DNA from: JAGRCP01 sp942490705
Lineage (GTDB): Bacteria > Chloroflexota > Anaerolineae > Caldilineales > Caldilineaceae
Assembly: GCA_942490705.1 (NCBI GenBank)
Contig: CALNXY010000004.1
Coordinates: forward strand, 1-64,000
Reading direction: 5' to 3'
DNA length: 64,000 nucleotides
The position numbers and the translations under genes are program-made. Positions 24,133 to 32,251 of the stretch are shown one piece after another; the first letter of the stretch is position 1, and every line of letters starts with the position of its first letter. The notes below the pieces were generated by a model. The model had not been told where the DNA came from and did no database searches. It saw only the letters and a list, made by a program, of their open reading frames with translations.

Positions 24133-26871
24133 ATGCTAATTCTCACGAAACTGCAGCGACCGCAAGTACACCCGGACACCTTGCCACGCCCCCACCTGAT
24201 CGCGCAGCTTGACCGGGGCCTGGAGCGGAGACTGACACTGGTTTCGGCCCAAGCCGGCGCCGGCAAAACGACATTGATGGCCCAGTGGTTAGACCAATCC
24301 CCCTGCCCCGGCGCATGGCTCTCGCTCGATGCCCATGACAACGACTTGATGCTGTTTGCCGGCTATCTCTGCGCGGCGGTACGCACCGTTTTCCCTGGCG
24401 CGTGTGACGAGGTCGTCGCCCTGCTCAACGCATCCCAAACGCCGCCGCCCAGAGTGCTGATCTCGGCGTTCGTCAACGATTTGGCCGCTCACATCGAGGA
24501 ACAGGTCCCGCATACGGGACACGTGGCGGGTGGTCGGCGGTTGCTCATTGTCCTGGACGATTTCCACCACATCACGGATCCGGCCATTCACGACTTCGTG
24601 GCCGACCTCGTGGCGTATCTGCCGCAACAGGTCCACTTGGCGCTGGTCACGCGCATCGACCCGCCCCTGCCGCTGGCGCGTCTACGCGCCCGCCGCGACA
24701 TGAGTGAGCTGCGCACGCGCGACCTGCGCTTTGGCGTGCAAGAGGCAGAGACACTGCTGGAACGTACGTTGGGCCGGCAATTGAGCCGTAGCACGGTCGA
24801 TCTGCTGGAGGAGGCGACCGAAGGCTGGGCCGTGGGCCTCCGCCTGGCCGGTTTGTCGCTCCGACACACGCCCGATGTAGGGCGCTACGCCGCACAATTC
24901 AAGAATACGAGCAGCGCGGTCATTGTGGATTATCTGGCCGGCGAGGTGCTCGACAATCAGCCCCCCGGTCTGCGTGACTTTCTGCTGACCACCTCGATCC
25001 TGGAGCGCTTCAATGCGGAGCTGTGCGCTGCGCTCATGCAAGGAAACGCAGACCAACCGCAAGCACATGAGATTCTCAGCGAAGTCAACCACGCCAATCT
25101 CTTCCTTGTGCCCCTGGATCCGGCGGGGGACTGGTTCCGCTATCATCATCTCTTTCGCGACCTGTTACAGGCCATGCTCCAGCGCGAGCGCACACCGGCG
25201 GAGATCAACACGCTGCACGCGCGGGCGTCAAACTGGTTTGCGCAGAACGACTTCATCGATGAGGCGCTGAGTCATGCCTTTGCCGCCGGCGACACCGACG
25301 CGGCTGTGCGCATCGTGGCCGACCGGCTGTATGCGCTGATGAACCAGGCGCAGTGGCGGCGCTTGGAACGGCTTCTGCACCGCTTTTCAGCCGCAACAAT
25401 CGCGCGGAAGCCGCACTTGCTCATGCTCGAGACGTGGCTGATCTATCACAACGGCCATCACGACCGGCTTCCCGCCGCGTTGCGCGCGCTGGAGGAACGC
25501 GTGGCCGCGGCTGACCTGTCACCGACCGAAGTCCGTCATCTGCAAGGCGAGATCAACGCGCTGACCGGTTTTCTGGCCGTCCACCAGCCCGACCCGGTGC
25601 GGGCAATTGCCGCCGCGCAGTTCGCCATTGCACACACGCCGCCTGAACTATGGATTGTGCGGACTTTGGCCGGGCTGGTTTTGGCGGCGGCGCGCCAAAT
25701 GCAGGGTGATGCAAAGAGCGTGCACGCGTTCATCGCCCAGGGCTTCCGCGGCGACCCTGCGGACAGCCATCCGCGCAGGGCAACGACCCTGATGGCAGCC
25801 TGTCCGCTCTTCTGGCTGGCCGGCGACTTGGAGCAGATGAAACAGGCGGCCAGGCAGTGTATCGCCTATTGCGACTACTCCGCCACCCCGATCGAAGGCT
25901 TCGCCCATTATCACCTAGGGCGGGCCGCCTATTATCAGAACGATCTTGCGGCGGCAGAAGAACATCTTGGCAGGGTCGTACGCCAACCATATCTCAACTA
26001 TGGCGAGGCCTATGCCAATGCGGCCTACGGGCTGGCATTGACCTACCTGACCCAGGGCCGCGGCAAGGATGCCGATGCTGTCCTGGCGGACGCGTTCGCG
26101 TTCGCATCGGAGCATGGCAACACCACCCTGCTCACCCTGCTGCAGGCGGCCCAGGCAGACCTTGCGCTGCGCCAAGGCAACATGATCAGTGCCGAGCCGT
26201 GGGCCGCCCGGTTCGGCCCAGTCCCGCCTTTGACCATCATGCCCAATTTCTGCCGCCCGCTGATCACGTTGGCCAAGATCAGGCTGACGGTCGACACGCC
26301 GTCCGGCCGGCATCACGCCGGGACATTGCTGGACCGCCTGCAAACGCACAGCGAATCGACCCGCCAGATCACCGTTCTGATTGAGGTGTTGGCCCTGCAG
26401 GCGTTGCGTACTGCCGCGCGCGGCGATGAGGTGCAAGCCGTGGAGCTGTTGGCGCAGGCGGTGACACTGGCCCAACCGGGCGGATTCGTGCGCATTTTTG
26501 CCGACCTGGGCGCGCCCATGCGCACGCTCCTGCAGACACTCGCCGCCCGGGAAGCCGGATCGGTATTCCCACACCGAACCTTGCATGCCTTTCGACCCGT
26601 TACCGCGGACGGACGCCACAATGGCGCAGACGGCCATGCTGGCAACGGCCTACTGCGCTCCGATCCCTTGACTCCACGCGAGATGGACGTCCTCGTGCTC
26701 CTCGCCAAGCGCCTGACCAATCGAGAAATCGCAACCGAACTGGTCATCGCCCCCGGCACCGTCAAGACCCACACGCTCAACATCTACGCCAAGCTATTCG
26801 TTCACAACCGCCGGGAGGCCGTCGACCGCGCCCGGCAGCTCGGCCTCATCGAGGCGGATATCCACACCTGA
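24133..26871 (+). CDS. LuxR-family ATP-dependent transcriptional activator (MalT-like, LAL)
   Basis: 912 residues. N-terminal STAND-type ATPase: TLVSAQAGAGKTTLMAQW (Walker A, Lys45), LIVLDDFHHI as Walker B, and HLALVTRIDPPLPLARLRAR. A winged-helix/effector linker and a long TPR-like superhelix (about 350-800) follow. The C-terminal LuxR HTH is LTPREMDVLVLLAKRLTNRE...APGTVKTHTLNIYAKL. Members multimerise on inducer and ATP binding and activate nearby genes. Likely candidates are the small downstream protein and the DUF1254 cluster, or the divergent lipoprotein. Inducer unknown. Confidence 0.93.
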   Translation: MLILTKLQRPQVHPDTLPRPHLIAQLDRGLERRLTLVSAQAGAGKTTLMAQWLDQSPCPGAWLSLDAHDNDLMLFAGYLCAAVRTVFPGACDEVVALLNASQTPPPRVLISAFVNDLAAHIEEQVPHTGHVAGGRRLLIVLDDFHHITDPAIHDFVADLVAYLPQQVHLALVTRIDPPLPLARLRARRDMSELRTRDLRFGVQEAETLLERTLGRQLSRSTVDLLEEATEGWAVGLRLAGLSLRHTPDVGRYAAQFKNTSSAVIVDYLAGEVLDNQPPGLRDFLLTTSILERFNAELCAALMQGNADQPQAHEILSEVNHANLFLVPLDPAGDWFRYHHLFRDLLQAMLQRERTPAEINTLHARASNWFAQNDFIDEALSHAFAAGDTDAAVRIVADRLYALMNQAQWRRLERLLHRFSAATIARKPHLLMLETWLIYHNGHHDRLPAALRALEERVAAADLSPTEVRHLQGEINALTGFLAVHQPDPVRAIAAAQFAIAHTPPELWIVRTLAGLVLAAARQMQGDAKSVHAFIAQGFRGDPADSHPRRATTLMAACPLFWLAGDLEQMKQAARQCIAYCDYSATPIEGFAHYHLGRAAYYQNDLAAAEEHLGRVVRQPYLNYGEAYANAAYGLALTYLTQGRGKDADAVLADAFAFASEHGNTTLLTLLQAAQADLALRQGNMISAEPWAARFGPVPPLTIMPNFCRPLITLAKIRLTVDTPSGRHHAGTLLDRLQTHSESTRQITVLIEVLALQALRTAARGDEVQAVELLAQAVTLAQPGGFVRIFADLGAPMRTLLQTLAAREAGSVFPHRTLHAFRPVTADGRHNGADGHAGNGLLRSDPLTPREMDVLVLLAKRLTNREIATELVIAPGTVKTHTLNIYAKLFVHNRREAVDRARQLGLIEADIHT

Positions 26872-26887
26872 TCGTTTCTGCGCCATA

Positions 26888-26908
26888 CATCTACCATTTT
26901 GGTAGATG
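26888..26908. promoter_or_regulatory. Inverted repeat, possible LuxR/MalT-type operator
   Basis: CATCTACC (26888-26895), a 5-base centre ATTTT and GGTAGATG (26901-26908), a perfect 8-bp dyad. It is 17 bases past the regulator stop and about 80 bases before the next start. The arms are short and no T-run follows, so an operator for the adjacent regulator is more likely than a terminator. Confidence 0.5.
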
Positions 26909-26986
26909 CTTCGCTCTCCACAACCGGCTACACTTGTCATAGAGATCTCAATCGGCCGCTTCAATTGAACGGACTGAGGTGCTGCA

Positions 26987-27250
26987 ATGGCTCAGGGTAG
27001 TCGGACATTCAACATGTATGAACCGGCGATCTACAGCATCTGCATCCAAGGTGAACTGGATCAGCGCTGGTTTGACTATTTCGGCACGCAGTCGGTCACC
27101 GTTGCCACCGATCAGACGGGGCACAGATTGACGACATTCATCAGTGAACCCATGGATCAAGGCGCGCTAGTCGGCTTGATCATCCGCCTGAATACACTGG
27201 GGATCCCTCTGATCTCGGTGGAGTGCAGGCAGATATCGTCAAAGGACTGA
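26987..27250 (+). CDS. Small conserved hypothetical protein downstream of MalT-like regulator
   Basis: 87 residues: YSICIQGELDQRWFDYFGTQSVTV followed by GHRLTTFISEPMDQGALVGLIIRLNTLGIPLISVE. This pattern (a short beta strand, QGxLDxRW, then DQxALxGLxxxxxxLGxPLxSV) recurs in small proteins beside LuxR/MalT-like genes in Chloroflexota and Actinobacteria, from general knowledge. No catalytic motif is visible. GAGG lies about eight bases before the ATG. It may be a ligand-binding or regulatory partner. Confidence 0.7.
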   Translation: MAQGSRTFNMYEPAIYSICIQGELDQRWFDYFGTQSVTVATDQTGHRLTTFISEPMDQGALVGLIIRLNTLGIPLISVECRQISSKD

Positions 27251-27284
27251 ATGCGAAGGACACTTCCTACTAAAGGAGACAAAA

Positions 27285-28676
27285 ATGGCTACCATCACTA
27301 CTAATGAGGCAAAAAGCATCGCGAAGGAAATCTTCTTGTGGGGCATGCATCCGATAGCAATCTACCACCTGCGCTTCAACTTCGCGCAGAATGAACTGAA
27401 CCCGCGCGCGGCGGGCATCAACCGCCTGAATTGGTTTCGCAAGCCAATGAAGGCCTTGCCGCGCGTCGCGACGACACCCAATGCCACCACGCTCTATGGC
27501 GTTGGCATGTTTGATCTGTCACAGGAACCCGCGGTCATTGTGGTCCCCGAAATCAAGGATCATTATTGGAGTGTCCACCTTCACGATAACTACTCGCGCT
27601 GGTGGCACATGATCGGCAGCCAGTTCAATGCACCTGGCCCGGTACAGCGGTTACTGCTCGGCCCGAACTGGCGCGGCAAGCTGCCCGACGGCTTTGTTGG
27701 GGCCGACATCGTGAAGTCTCAATCCGACTTTGCCGGGGTACTGGCACGCGTCGCGCTCACCGACGACACGGAGGAAGAGGTCCAGATCGTCAACGGCATC
27801 CAGGACCGCATCACGGCCATGTCCCTCAGCCAGTGGATTGCTACCGGACGCGAAGAGGTGAGAGCTGAGGATGTGCCGCTGACCAAAGCCGAATATGCCA
27901 CCTATCCTGGCATGGAGACGGTCCTTGAGCCGGGCAAGCTCACGGGCGTGGACTTTCTGCGCTGGGTCAGCCTGGTGCTGAACGATTCCAGCTTCACGAA
28001 ACAGACCGACAGCTATCGTGAAGTCACCGCCTTTGCGCGTTTCGAGCGCCTTGGACTCAAGGTCGGCATGCCCTTCGATCCCGCCGGATTGACACCCGAG
28101 ATCGCGGCTGCGGTGGAGGCGGGGATTGAGGATGGAAAGAAGGAAGTGCTGGAGGGGATGGCCACGAACTTCACCGAAGGTCGAAATGGCTGGAAGTTCG
28201 ACAACGATCTTGGCTACAGCGACACCAACTGGCAATGGCGGGCATGGGCCGGGTTGCAGGCTGTTCTCTCCCCCGTTCCCTCCCGATCGCATACGTCCGC
28301 AAACTGTTGGGACGATTCTGATGGCCGGCCGCTCTCGGGCGAGCACCGCTACACGATCACGTTCGACCTGAACGACATGCCGCCGGTGACCGAGTTCTGG
28401 GAGATGCCGCTCTACGATTCCGAAGGGTATTTCCACGACAACCCGATCGACCGCTACGCCCTCAACAGCTTCATGCTCGAGCGCGGCAAGCTGCACACCG
28501 GGGATGGCAAGCTGGTGATCTATGTCCAGCACGACGAGCCGACCGACCCGAAGCAGCGCCAGAACTGGCTGCCCGCGCCCAGGGATGGCTTCCGCTTCAC
28601 CGCTCGTTTCTACGGCGCCGCCACGCCTCTGATCGACGCCAGCTACAACATGCCAGGCGTCGTGCGGGTGGATTAA
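27285..28676 (+). CDS. DUF1254/DUF1214 domain protein (copy A)
   Basis: 463 residues, no signal peptide. The N-terminal DUF1254 domain (about 45-175) contains TTPNATTLYGVGMFDLSQEPAVI and PEIKDHYWSVHLHDNYSRW. The C-terminal DUF1214 domain (about 345-455) contains TITFDLNDMPPVTEFWEMPL, YDSEGYFHDNPIDRYAL and NWLPAPRDGFRFTARFYG. The two-domain architecture is common but has no assigned reaction. A strong AAAGGAGA site precedes the ATG. First of three homologues in a row, followed by a BASS transporter and a sulfatase. Confidence 0.88.
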   Translation: MATITTNEAKSIAKEIFLWGMHPIAIYHLRFNFAQNELNPRAAGINRLNWFRKPMKALPRVATTPNATTLYGVGMFDLSQEPAVIVVPEIKDHYWSVHLHDNYSRWWHMIGSQFNAPGPVQRLLLGPNWRGKLPDGFVGADIVKSQSDFAGVLARVALTDDTEEEVQIVNGIQDRITAMSLSQWIATGREEVRAEDVPLTKAEYATYPGMETVLEPGKLTGVDFLRWVSLVLNDSSFTKQTDSYREVTAFARFERLGLKVGMPFDPAGLTPEIAAAVEAGIEDGKKEVLEGMATNFTEGRNGWKFDNDLGYSDTNWQWRAWAGLQAVLSPVPSRSHTSANCWDDSDGRPLSGEHRYTITFDLNDMPPVTEFWEMPLYDSEGYFHDNPIDRYALNSFMLERGKLHTGDGKLVIYVQHDEPTDPKQRQNWLPAPRDGFRFTARFYGAATPLIDASYNMPGVVRVD

Positions 28677-28682
28677 CCCAAC

Positions 28683-28736
28683 AATCAATCAAACCTATTG
28701 CCCAATGCAAAGGAGATGCAAAATGAGAGATGTCAA
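28683..28736 (+). repeat. 54-bp duplicated leader, copy 1
   Basis: This segment, which includes the AAAGGAG ribosome site and the first codons of the next gene, matches 30070-30123 at 50 of 54 positions. The similarity covers non-coding leader, so it is a recent duplication or shared recombination, not codon conservation. Confidence 0.8.
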
Positions 28737-30060
28737 ACAGCAACGACTCGAGGCGACCGAGGCGCGTGAGCTGGCGCGGGATGCACTCGTCTTTGGAGCG
28801 CCGCTGGTGTTGGTGTCGATCCAGGCAGACTATCTGTCGGCTGTGACCGAGCCGATCGGGCTTCGTGCACCCGTCGGACAGTTCGCCCACTCCCGTGCGT
28901 TCGTGGATGCGTCGAATCGTTCCGTCGTCGGGTTCAACGTCGACAATCTCTATTCGTTCGGGGTCCTCGATCTCCAGGACGAGCCAACCGTGATGTCGGT
29001 GCCCGAGATGGGCGAGCGTTACTGGATCATGCAGATCGTCGATGCCTGGAACGGCGTTCCAAGTGCTCCCGGCTCCCGCACACGCGGTGGCCAAGGGGGC
29101 GACTTCCTGATCGCCGGGCCGACCTGGGAAGGCGACGTGCCTGAAGGGATGGAACTGATCGAGTGTCCGACACGGATCGCGATGATCGGTGGGCGAATCT
29201 ATTGCTCCGGCTCCGATGACTACGCGGCTGTGAACGCGTTGCAGGATCGGTTCCGACTCTGTCCGCTGTCGAAATGGGGAACCGGCTACGAGCCGCCGGC
29301 GCACACGCCGGTCAAGGTGGGCGTGGATGGCGACACCCTCGTCAGCGAGCAGTTCCTCGGACTTGACGCCGAGGCGTTCTTCCAGCGACTCAACGCCTTG
29401 CTGGTGGACAACCCCGCGTATCCCGCCGATGCGTCGACGCTCGCAGCGCTCGAGCCACTCAGTATCGGGGCTGGACAACACTTCGATCTGGCGCAGTGGC
29501 CATCCGATGTGGCCGAGGCGATCACGGCCGGTCACCAGGATGGCGTTGCGCAGATGATGGCGACTGCGCAACAGCTCGGCGAGATGGTGAACGGCTGGTC
29601 GCTCACCTATGACATGGGTCGCTTCGCCACACACGAGGTCCGGGCTGCGTGGTCGCTGGTCGGTGTCGGTGGCAACCTCGTCGAGGATGCGTTCTACCCC
29701 ACGACCCTGGTCGACGCCGACGGCGACACGCTGACGGGGTCCGAGCGCTACGAGTTGACGTTCCCCGCTGAGGAGATCCCACCTGCAGACGCATTCTGGT
29801 CGCTCACCCTGTACGACGCCGACAACTATCTCGTTGTCAACGAACTCAACCGGTACGCGCTCGGCAATCGCGATGAACTCGTTCGCGGTTCGGACGGGTC
29901 GATCACGATCTACCTGCAGCACGAACGGCCAGCATCCGACAAAGTGCCAAACTGGCTTCCCACACCACAAGGCCCGTTCCGACTTTCGCTGCGCCTGTAC
30001 GTACCCGGCCAGAAGGTCCTCGACCACATCTGGGTGCCGCCGCCGGTGCGGAAGGGTTGA
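28723..30060 (+). CDS. DUF1254/DUF1214 domain protein (copy B)
   Basis: 445 residues from the ATG at 28723, directly after AAAGGAGATGCAAA; a GTG/TTG-type start at 28705 would lie upstream of that ribosome site. DUF1254: FVDASNRSVVGFNVDNLYSF, then LDLQDEPTVMSVPEMGERYW. DUF1214: YELTFPAEEIPPADAFWSLT, LYDADNYLVVNELNRYALG and NWLPTPQGPFRLSLRLYVPG. Same domain order as copy A with much divergence. No function is established. Confidence 0.88.
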   Translation: MRDVKQQRLEATEARELARDALVFGAPLVLVSIQADYLSAVTEPIGLRAPVGQFAHSRAFVDASNRSVVGFNVDNLYSFGVLDLQDEPTVMSVPEMGERYWIMQIVDAWNGVPSAPGSRTRGGQGGDFLIAGPTWEGDVPEGMELIECPTRIAMIGGRIYCSGSDDYAAVNALQDRFRLCPLSKWGTGYEPPAHTPVKVGVDGDTLVSEQFLGLDAEAFFQRLNALLVDNPAYPADASTLAALEPLSIGAGQHFDLAQWPSDVAEAITAGHQDGVAQMMATAQQLGEMVNGWSLTYDMGRFATHEVRAAWSLVGVGGNLVEDAFYPTTLVDADGDTLTGSERYELTFPAEEIPPADAFWSLTLYDADNYLVVNELNRYALGNRDELVRGSDGSITIYLQHERPASDKVPNWLPTPQGPFRLSLRLYVPGQKVLDHIWVPPPVRKG

Positions 30061-30069
30061 CAACCCAAA

Positions 30070-30123
30070 AATCAATCAAACCTATTGTTCAATACAAAGG
30101 AGATGCAAAATGAAAGATGTCAA
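30070..30123 (+). repeat. 54-bp duplicated leader, copy 2
   Basis: Matches 28683-28736 with four substitutions. It carries the ribosome site and start of copy C. Confidence 0.8.
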
Positions 30124-31048
30124 TGTTAGTAATTTTCCCCGTGCTGAAACCGATGTTGCGATCAAAAAACTCTATGACATGGTGGGCCTGGGCAACTGGC
30201 TTCACTTGCGCGCCCCAACCCCCATCGATCAACAAAATGTCATCCGCATGAACCGCGATACGCTCTATTCCGCCGCAGTAGTGGATCTGAGCGAACCTGT
30301 GACCGTGATCATGCCGGAGACCAACGGACGTTATCAAAGCCTGCATGTGATTAGCCAGGATCACTACAGTTTTGCGAAGGTTAAGCCTGGGCGCTATGAA
30401 CTAACCCAGGAGAATGTCGGTACCCGCTACGCCTACCTGACCGTGCGTACTTTCATGGATGCCAATGATCCGGAGGATATCAAGGTCGCCAACACCCTGC
30501 AAGATGCCCTCAAAATTGAAGGGGGTGATTCGGGTGCGCTGGATATTCCGGATTGGAATATTGAGCAGATGATGGAGGCCAGAGGCGCCCTGAACACCCT
30601 TGCCCAACTGGGTGCGAGCAATGTGGGCGCATTCGGCACCAAAGAAGAAGTGGATCCCATCAGGCACTTGATCTTTGCGGCGGCCGGTTGGGGTGGCTTG
30701 CCCAACAAGCAAACCATTGCCGACGTCGGCTCGGTGGAGAAAAACGATGGCACCCCACATGTGCTGAACGTACCACAGAATGTGCCGGTCCGCGCCTTCT
30801 GGTCGGTGATTGTTTACGATGCCGATGGCTTTATTCCGCAGAACGATCTGGGCATCTACAGCTACAACAATGTGACCGCCAAACCCAACGCGGATGGTTC
30901 CATCACGATTCATTTCGGCGGTGATCCGGATCAGATCAACTATCTGCCCATCTCTGAAGGCTGGAACTACGCCATCCGTATGTATGAACCGGAAGAAGCG
31001 GTACTGAATCGGTCTTGGACTTTCCCAAAAATCGTACCGGTCAAATGA
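30110..31048 (+). CDS. DUF1254/DUF1214 domain protein, short form (copy C)
   Basis: 312 residues, about 140 shorter than copies A and B. It begins near the middle of DUF1254 (NVIRMNRDTLYSAAVVDLSE, PETNGRYQSLHVISQDHYSF) and ends with DUF1214 (PVRAFWSVIVYDADGFIPQN, SYNNVTAKPNADGSITIHFG). It may be a natural short subfamily rather than a truncation, since the ribosome site is intact. It shares its 54-base leader with copy B. Function unknown. Confidence 0.85.
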   Translation: MKDVNVSNFPRAETDVAIKKLYDMVGLGNWLHLRAPTPIDQQNVIRMNRDTLYSAAVVDLSEPVTVIMPETNGRYQSLHVISQDHYSFAKVKPGRYELTQENVGTRYAYLTVRTFMDANDPEDIKVANTLQDALKIEGGDSGALDIPDWNIEQMMEARGALNTLAQLGASNVGAFGTKEEVDPIRHLIFAAAGWGGLPNKQTIADVGSVEKNDGTPHVLNVPQNVPVRAFWSVIVYDADGFIPQNDLGIYSYNNVTAKPNADGSITIHFGGDPDQINYLPISEGWNYAIRMYEPEEAVLNRSWTFPKIVPVK

Positions 31049-31110
31049 CTGCGGGACTGATGAAAACAGAACATGATAGATAGATTCTTTCAGAATTGAG
31101 CATAAAAACT

Positions 31111-31983
31111 ATGGAACTGCTGAATACACTCTATAACCTGATGGGGCTGATTTTTGTCTTGGGCACCATCATCTCGATGGGTCTGGGCTTGACGATGACA
31201 CAGATCATGGGGCCTCTGCGGAGCACAAGGTTTGTCATCATGGCACTGGTGGCGAACTTCGTTGTTGTTCCAGCGGCGGCATTTGTCCTGATACAGGTGT
31301 TCAACCTGGATGAACCGCTCGCAGTAGGCCTGCTGCTGGTGGCGCTGGCCGCCGGTGCGCCGGGCCTGCCCAAAACCGCTGAGTTTGCCCGCGTCGATAC
31401 CGCCGCCGCGACCAGCCTGATGGCGCTGCTGGTGGTCGCGACCATTGTCATCCTGCCCATCGCGTTACCGCTGCTGCTGACCGACATCGAGGTCACATTC
31501 TGGGACATCGCTTCCGGACTGGTTATCCTCATTCTGATTCCACTCGCTGCCAGCCTTTTTGTGCGTGCCCGCTACGAGGCTGTGGCGCTCCAGTGGCAAC
31601 CCCAGTTCGCTCAGGCATCCACCTACAGCCTGATGGCGCTGCTGGTCCTGATGGTGATCCTCAACTTCAATGATGTAATCGGCTTGTTGGGTACTGGTGG
31701 GCTGCTTGCCAGCGTGATTCTGGTGATTGTCTCCATCGCTGCCGGTTATCTCCTGGGCGCACCACAATCCTGGGTGCAGGCGCTGGGGGCCGGGCAGCGC
31801 AACATCGCTGCGGCTATGGTGGTTGCCACCATGAACTTCGGCAATGAGGAGATCGTGATGGTGGTGGTTTACTCGCTCATCATTCTGGTGATTATGATCC
31901 CGATGGCGCTGGAGCTGGGCAAACGCAACAAACCTGCCGCTGAACCGCAAGCACCGGAAATGAACGAAGCGGTACAGGCATGA
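31111..31983 (+). CDS. Bile acid:sodium symporter (BASS/SBF)-family transporter
   Basis: 290 residues, about nine or ten membrane helices. Signature stretches are FVLGTIISMGLGLTMTQIMG, NLDEPLAVGLLLVALAAGAP, GLPKTAEFARVDTAAATSLM and, near the C-terminus, GAGQRNIAAAMVVATMNFGN. BASS proteins import organic acids with sodium. The ATG at 31111 is preferred over an in-frame TTG at 31096. A broken paralogue lies at 35093-35583. The context suggests uptake or efflux of the substrate handled by the DUF1254 proteins and the sulfatase (inference). Confidence 0.85.
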   Translation: MELLNTLYNLMGLIFVLGTIISMGLGLTMTQIMGPLRSTRFVIMALVANFVVVPAAAFVLIQVFNLDEPLAVGLLLVALAAGAPGLPKTAEFARVDTAAATSLMALLVVATIVILPIALPLLLTDIEVTFWDIASGLVILILIPLAASLFVRARYEAVALQWQPQFAQASTYSLMALLVLMVILNFNDVIGLLGTGGLLASVILVIVSIAAGYLLGAPQSWVQALGAGQRNIAAAMVVATMNFGNEEIVMVVVYSLIILVIMIPMALELGKRNKPAAEPQAPEMNEAVQA

Positions 31984-32251
31984 CTACCTCAACACAGATG
32001 CATCAATCGAGACAGACATAGGCAACTTGCAGATGAGAAATGAGAGCGGAAATCCAAAATGAACGGTAGCAACACCCCGAAACCCCAATACGCGGCTGTG
32101 ACAGTTCCCCGCGCCGGTCGAATGACCTGACGCATGAATACATGACCTGACCCGGTGTGCAAATGACAGGAGCAGCGATGAACAACGACGGACGTATGGC
32201 ACAACATATACGAACATCGGCAAGGCTTTAAGACAAGAATGGAGAAAAGAA
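31984..32251. other. Intergenic region upstream of sulfatase A
   Basis: 268 bases with only short overlapping frames and no recognisable promoter pair or terminator. GGAG at about 32239 serves as ribosome site for the sulfatase. Confidence 0.4.
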
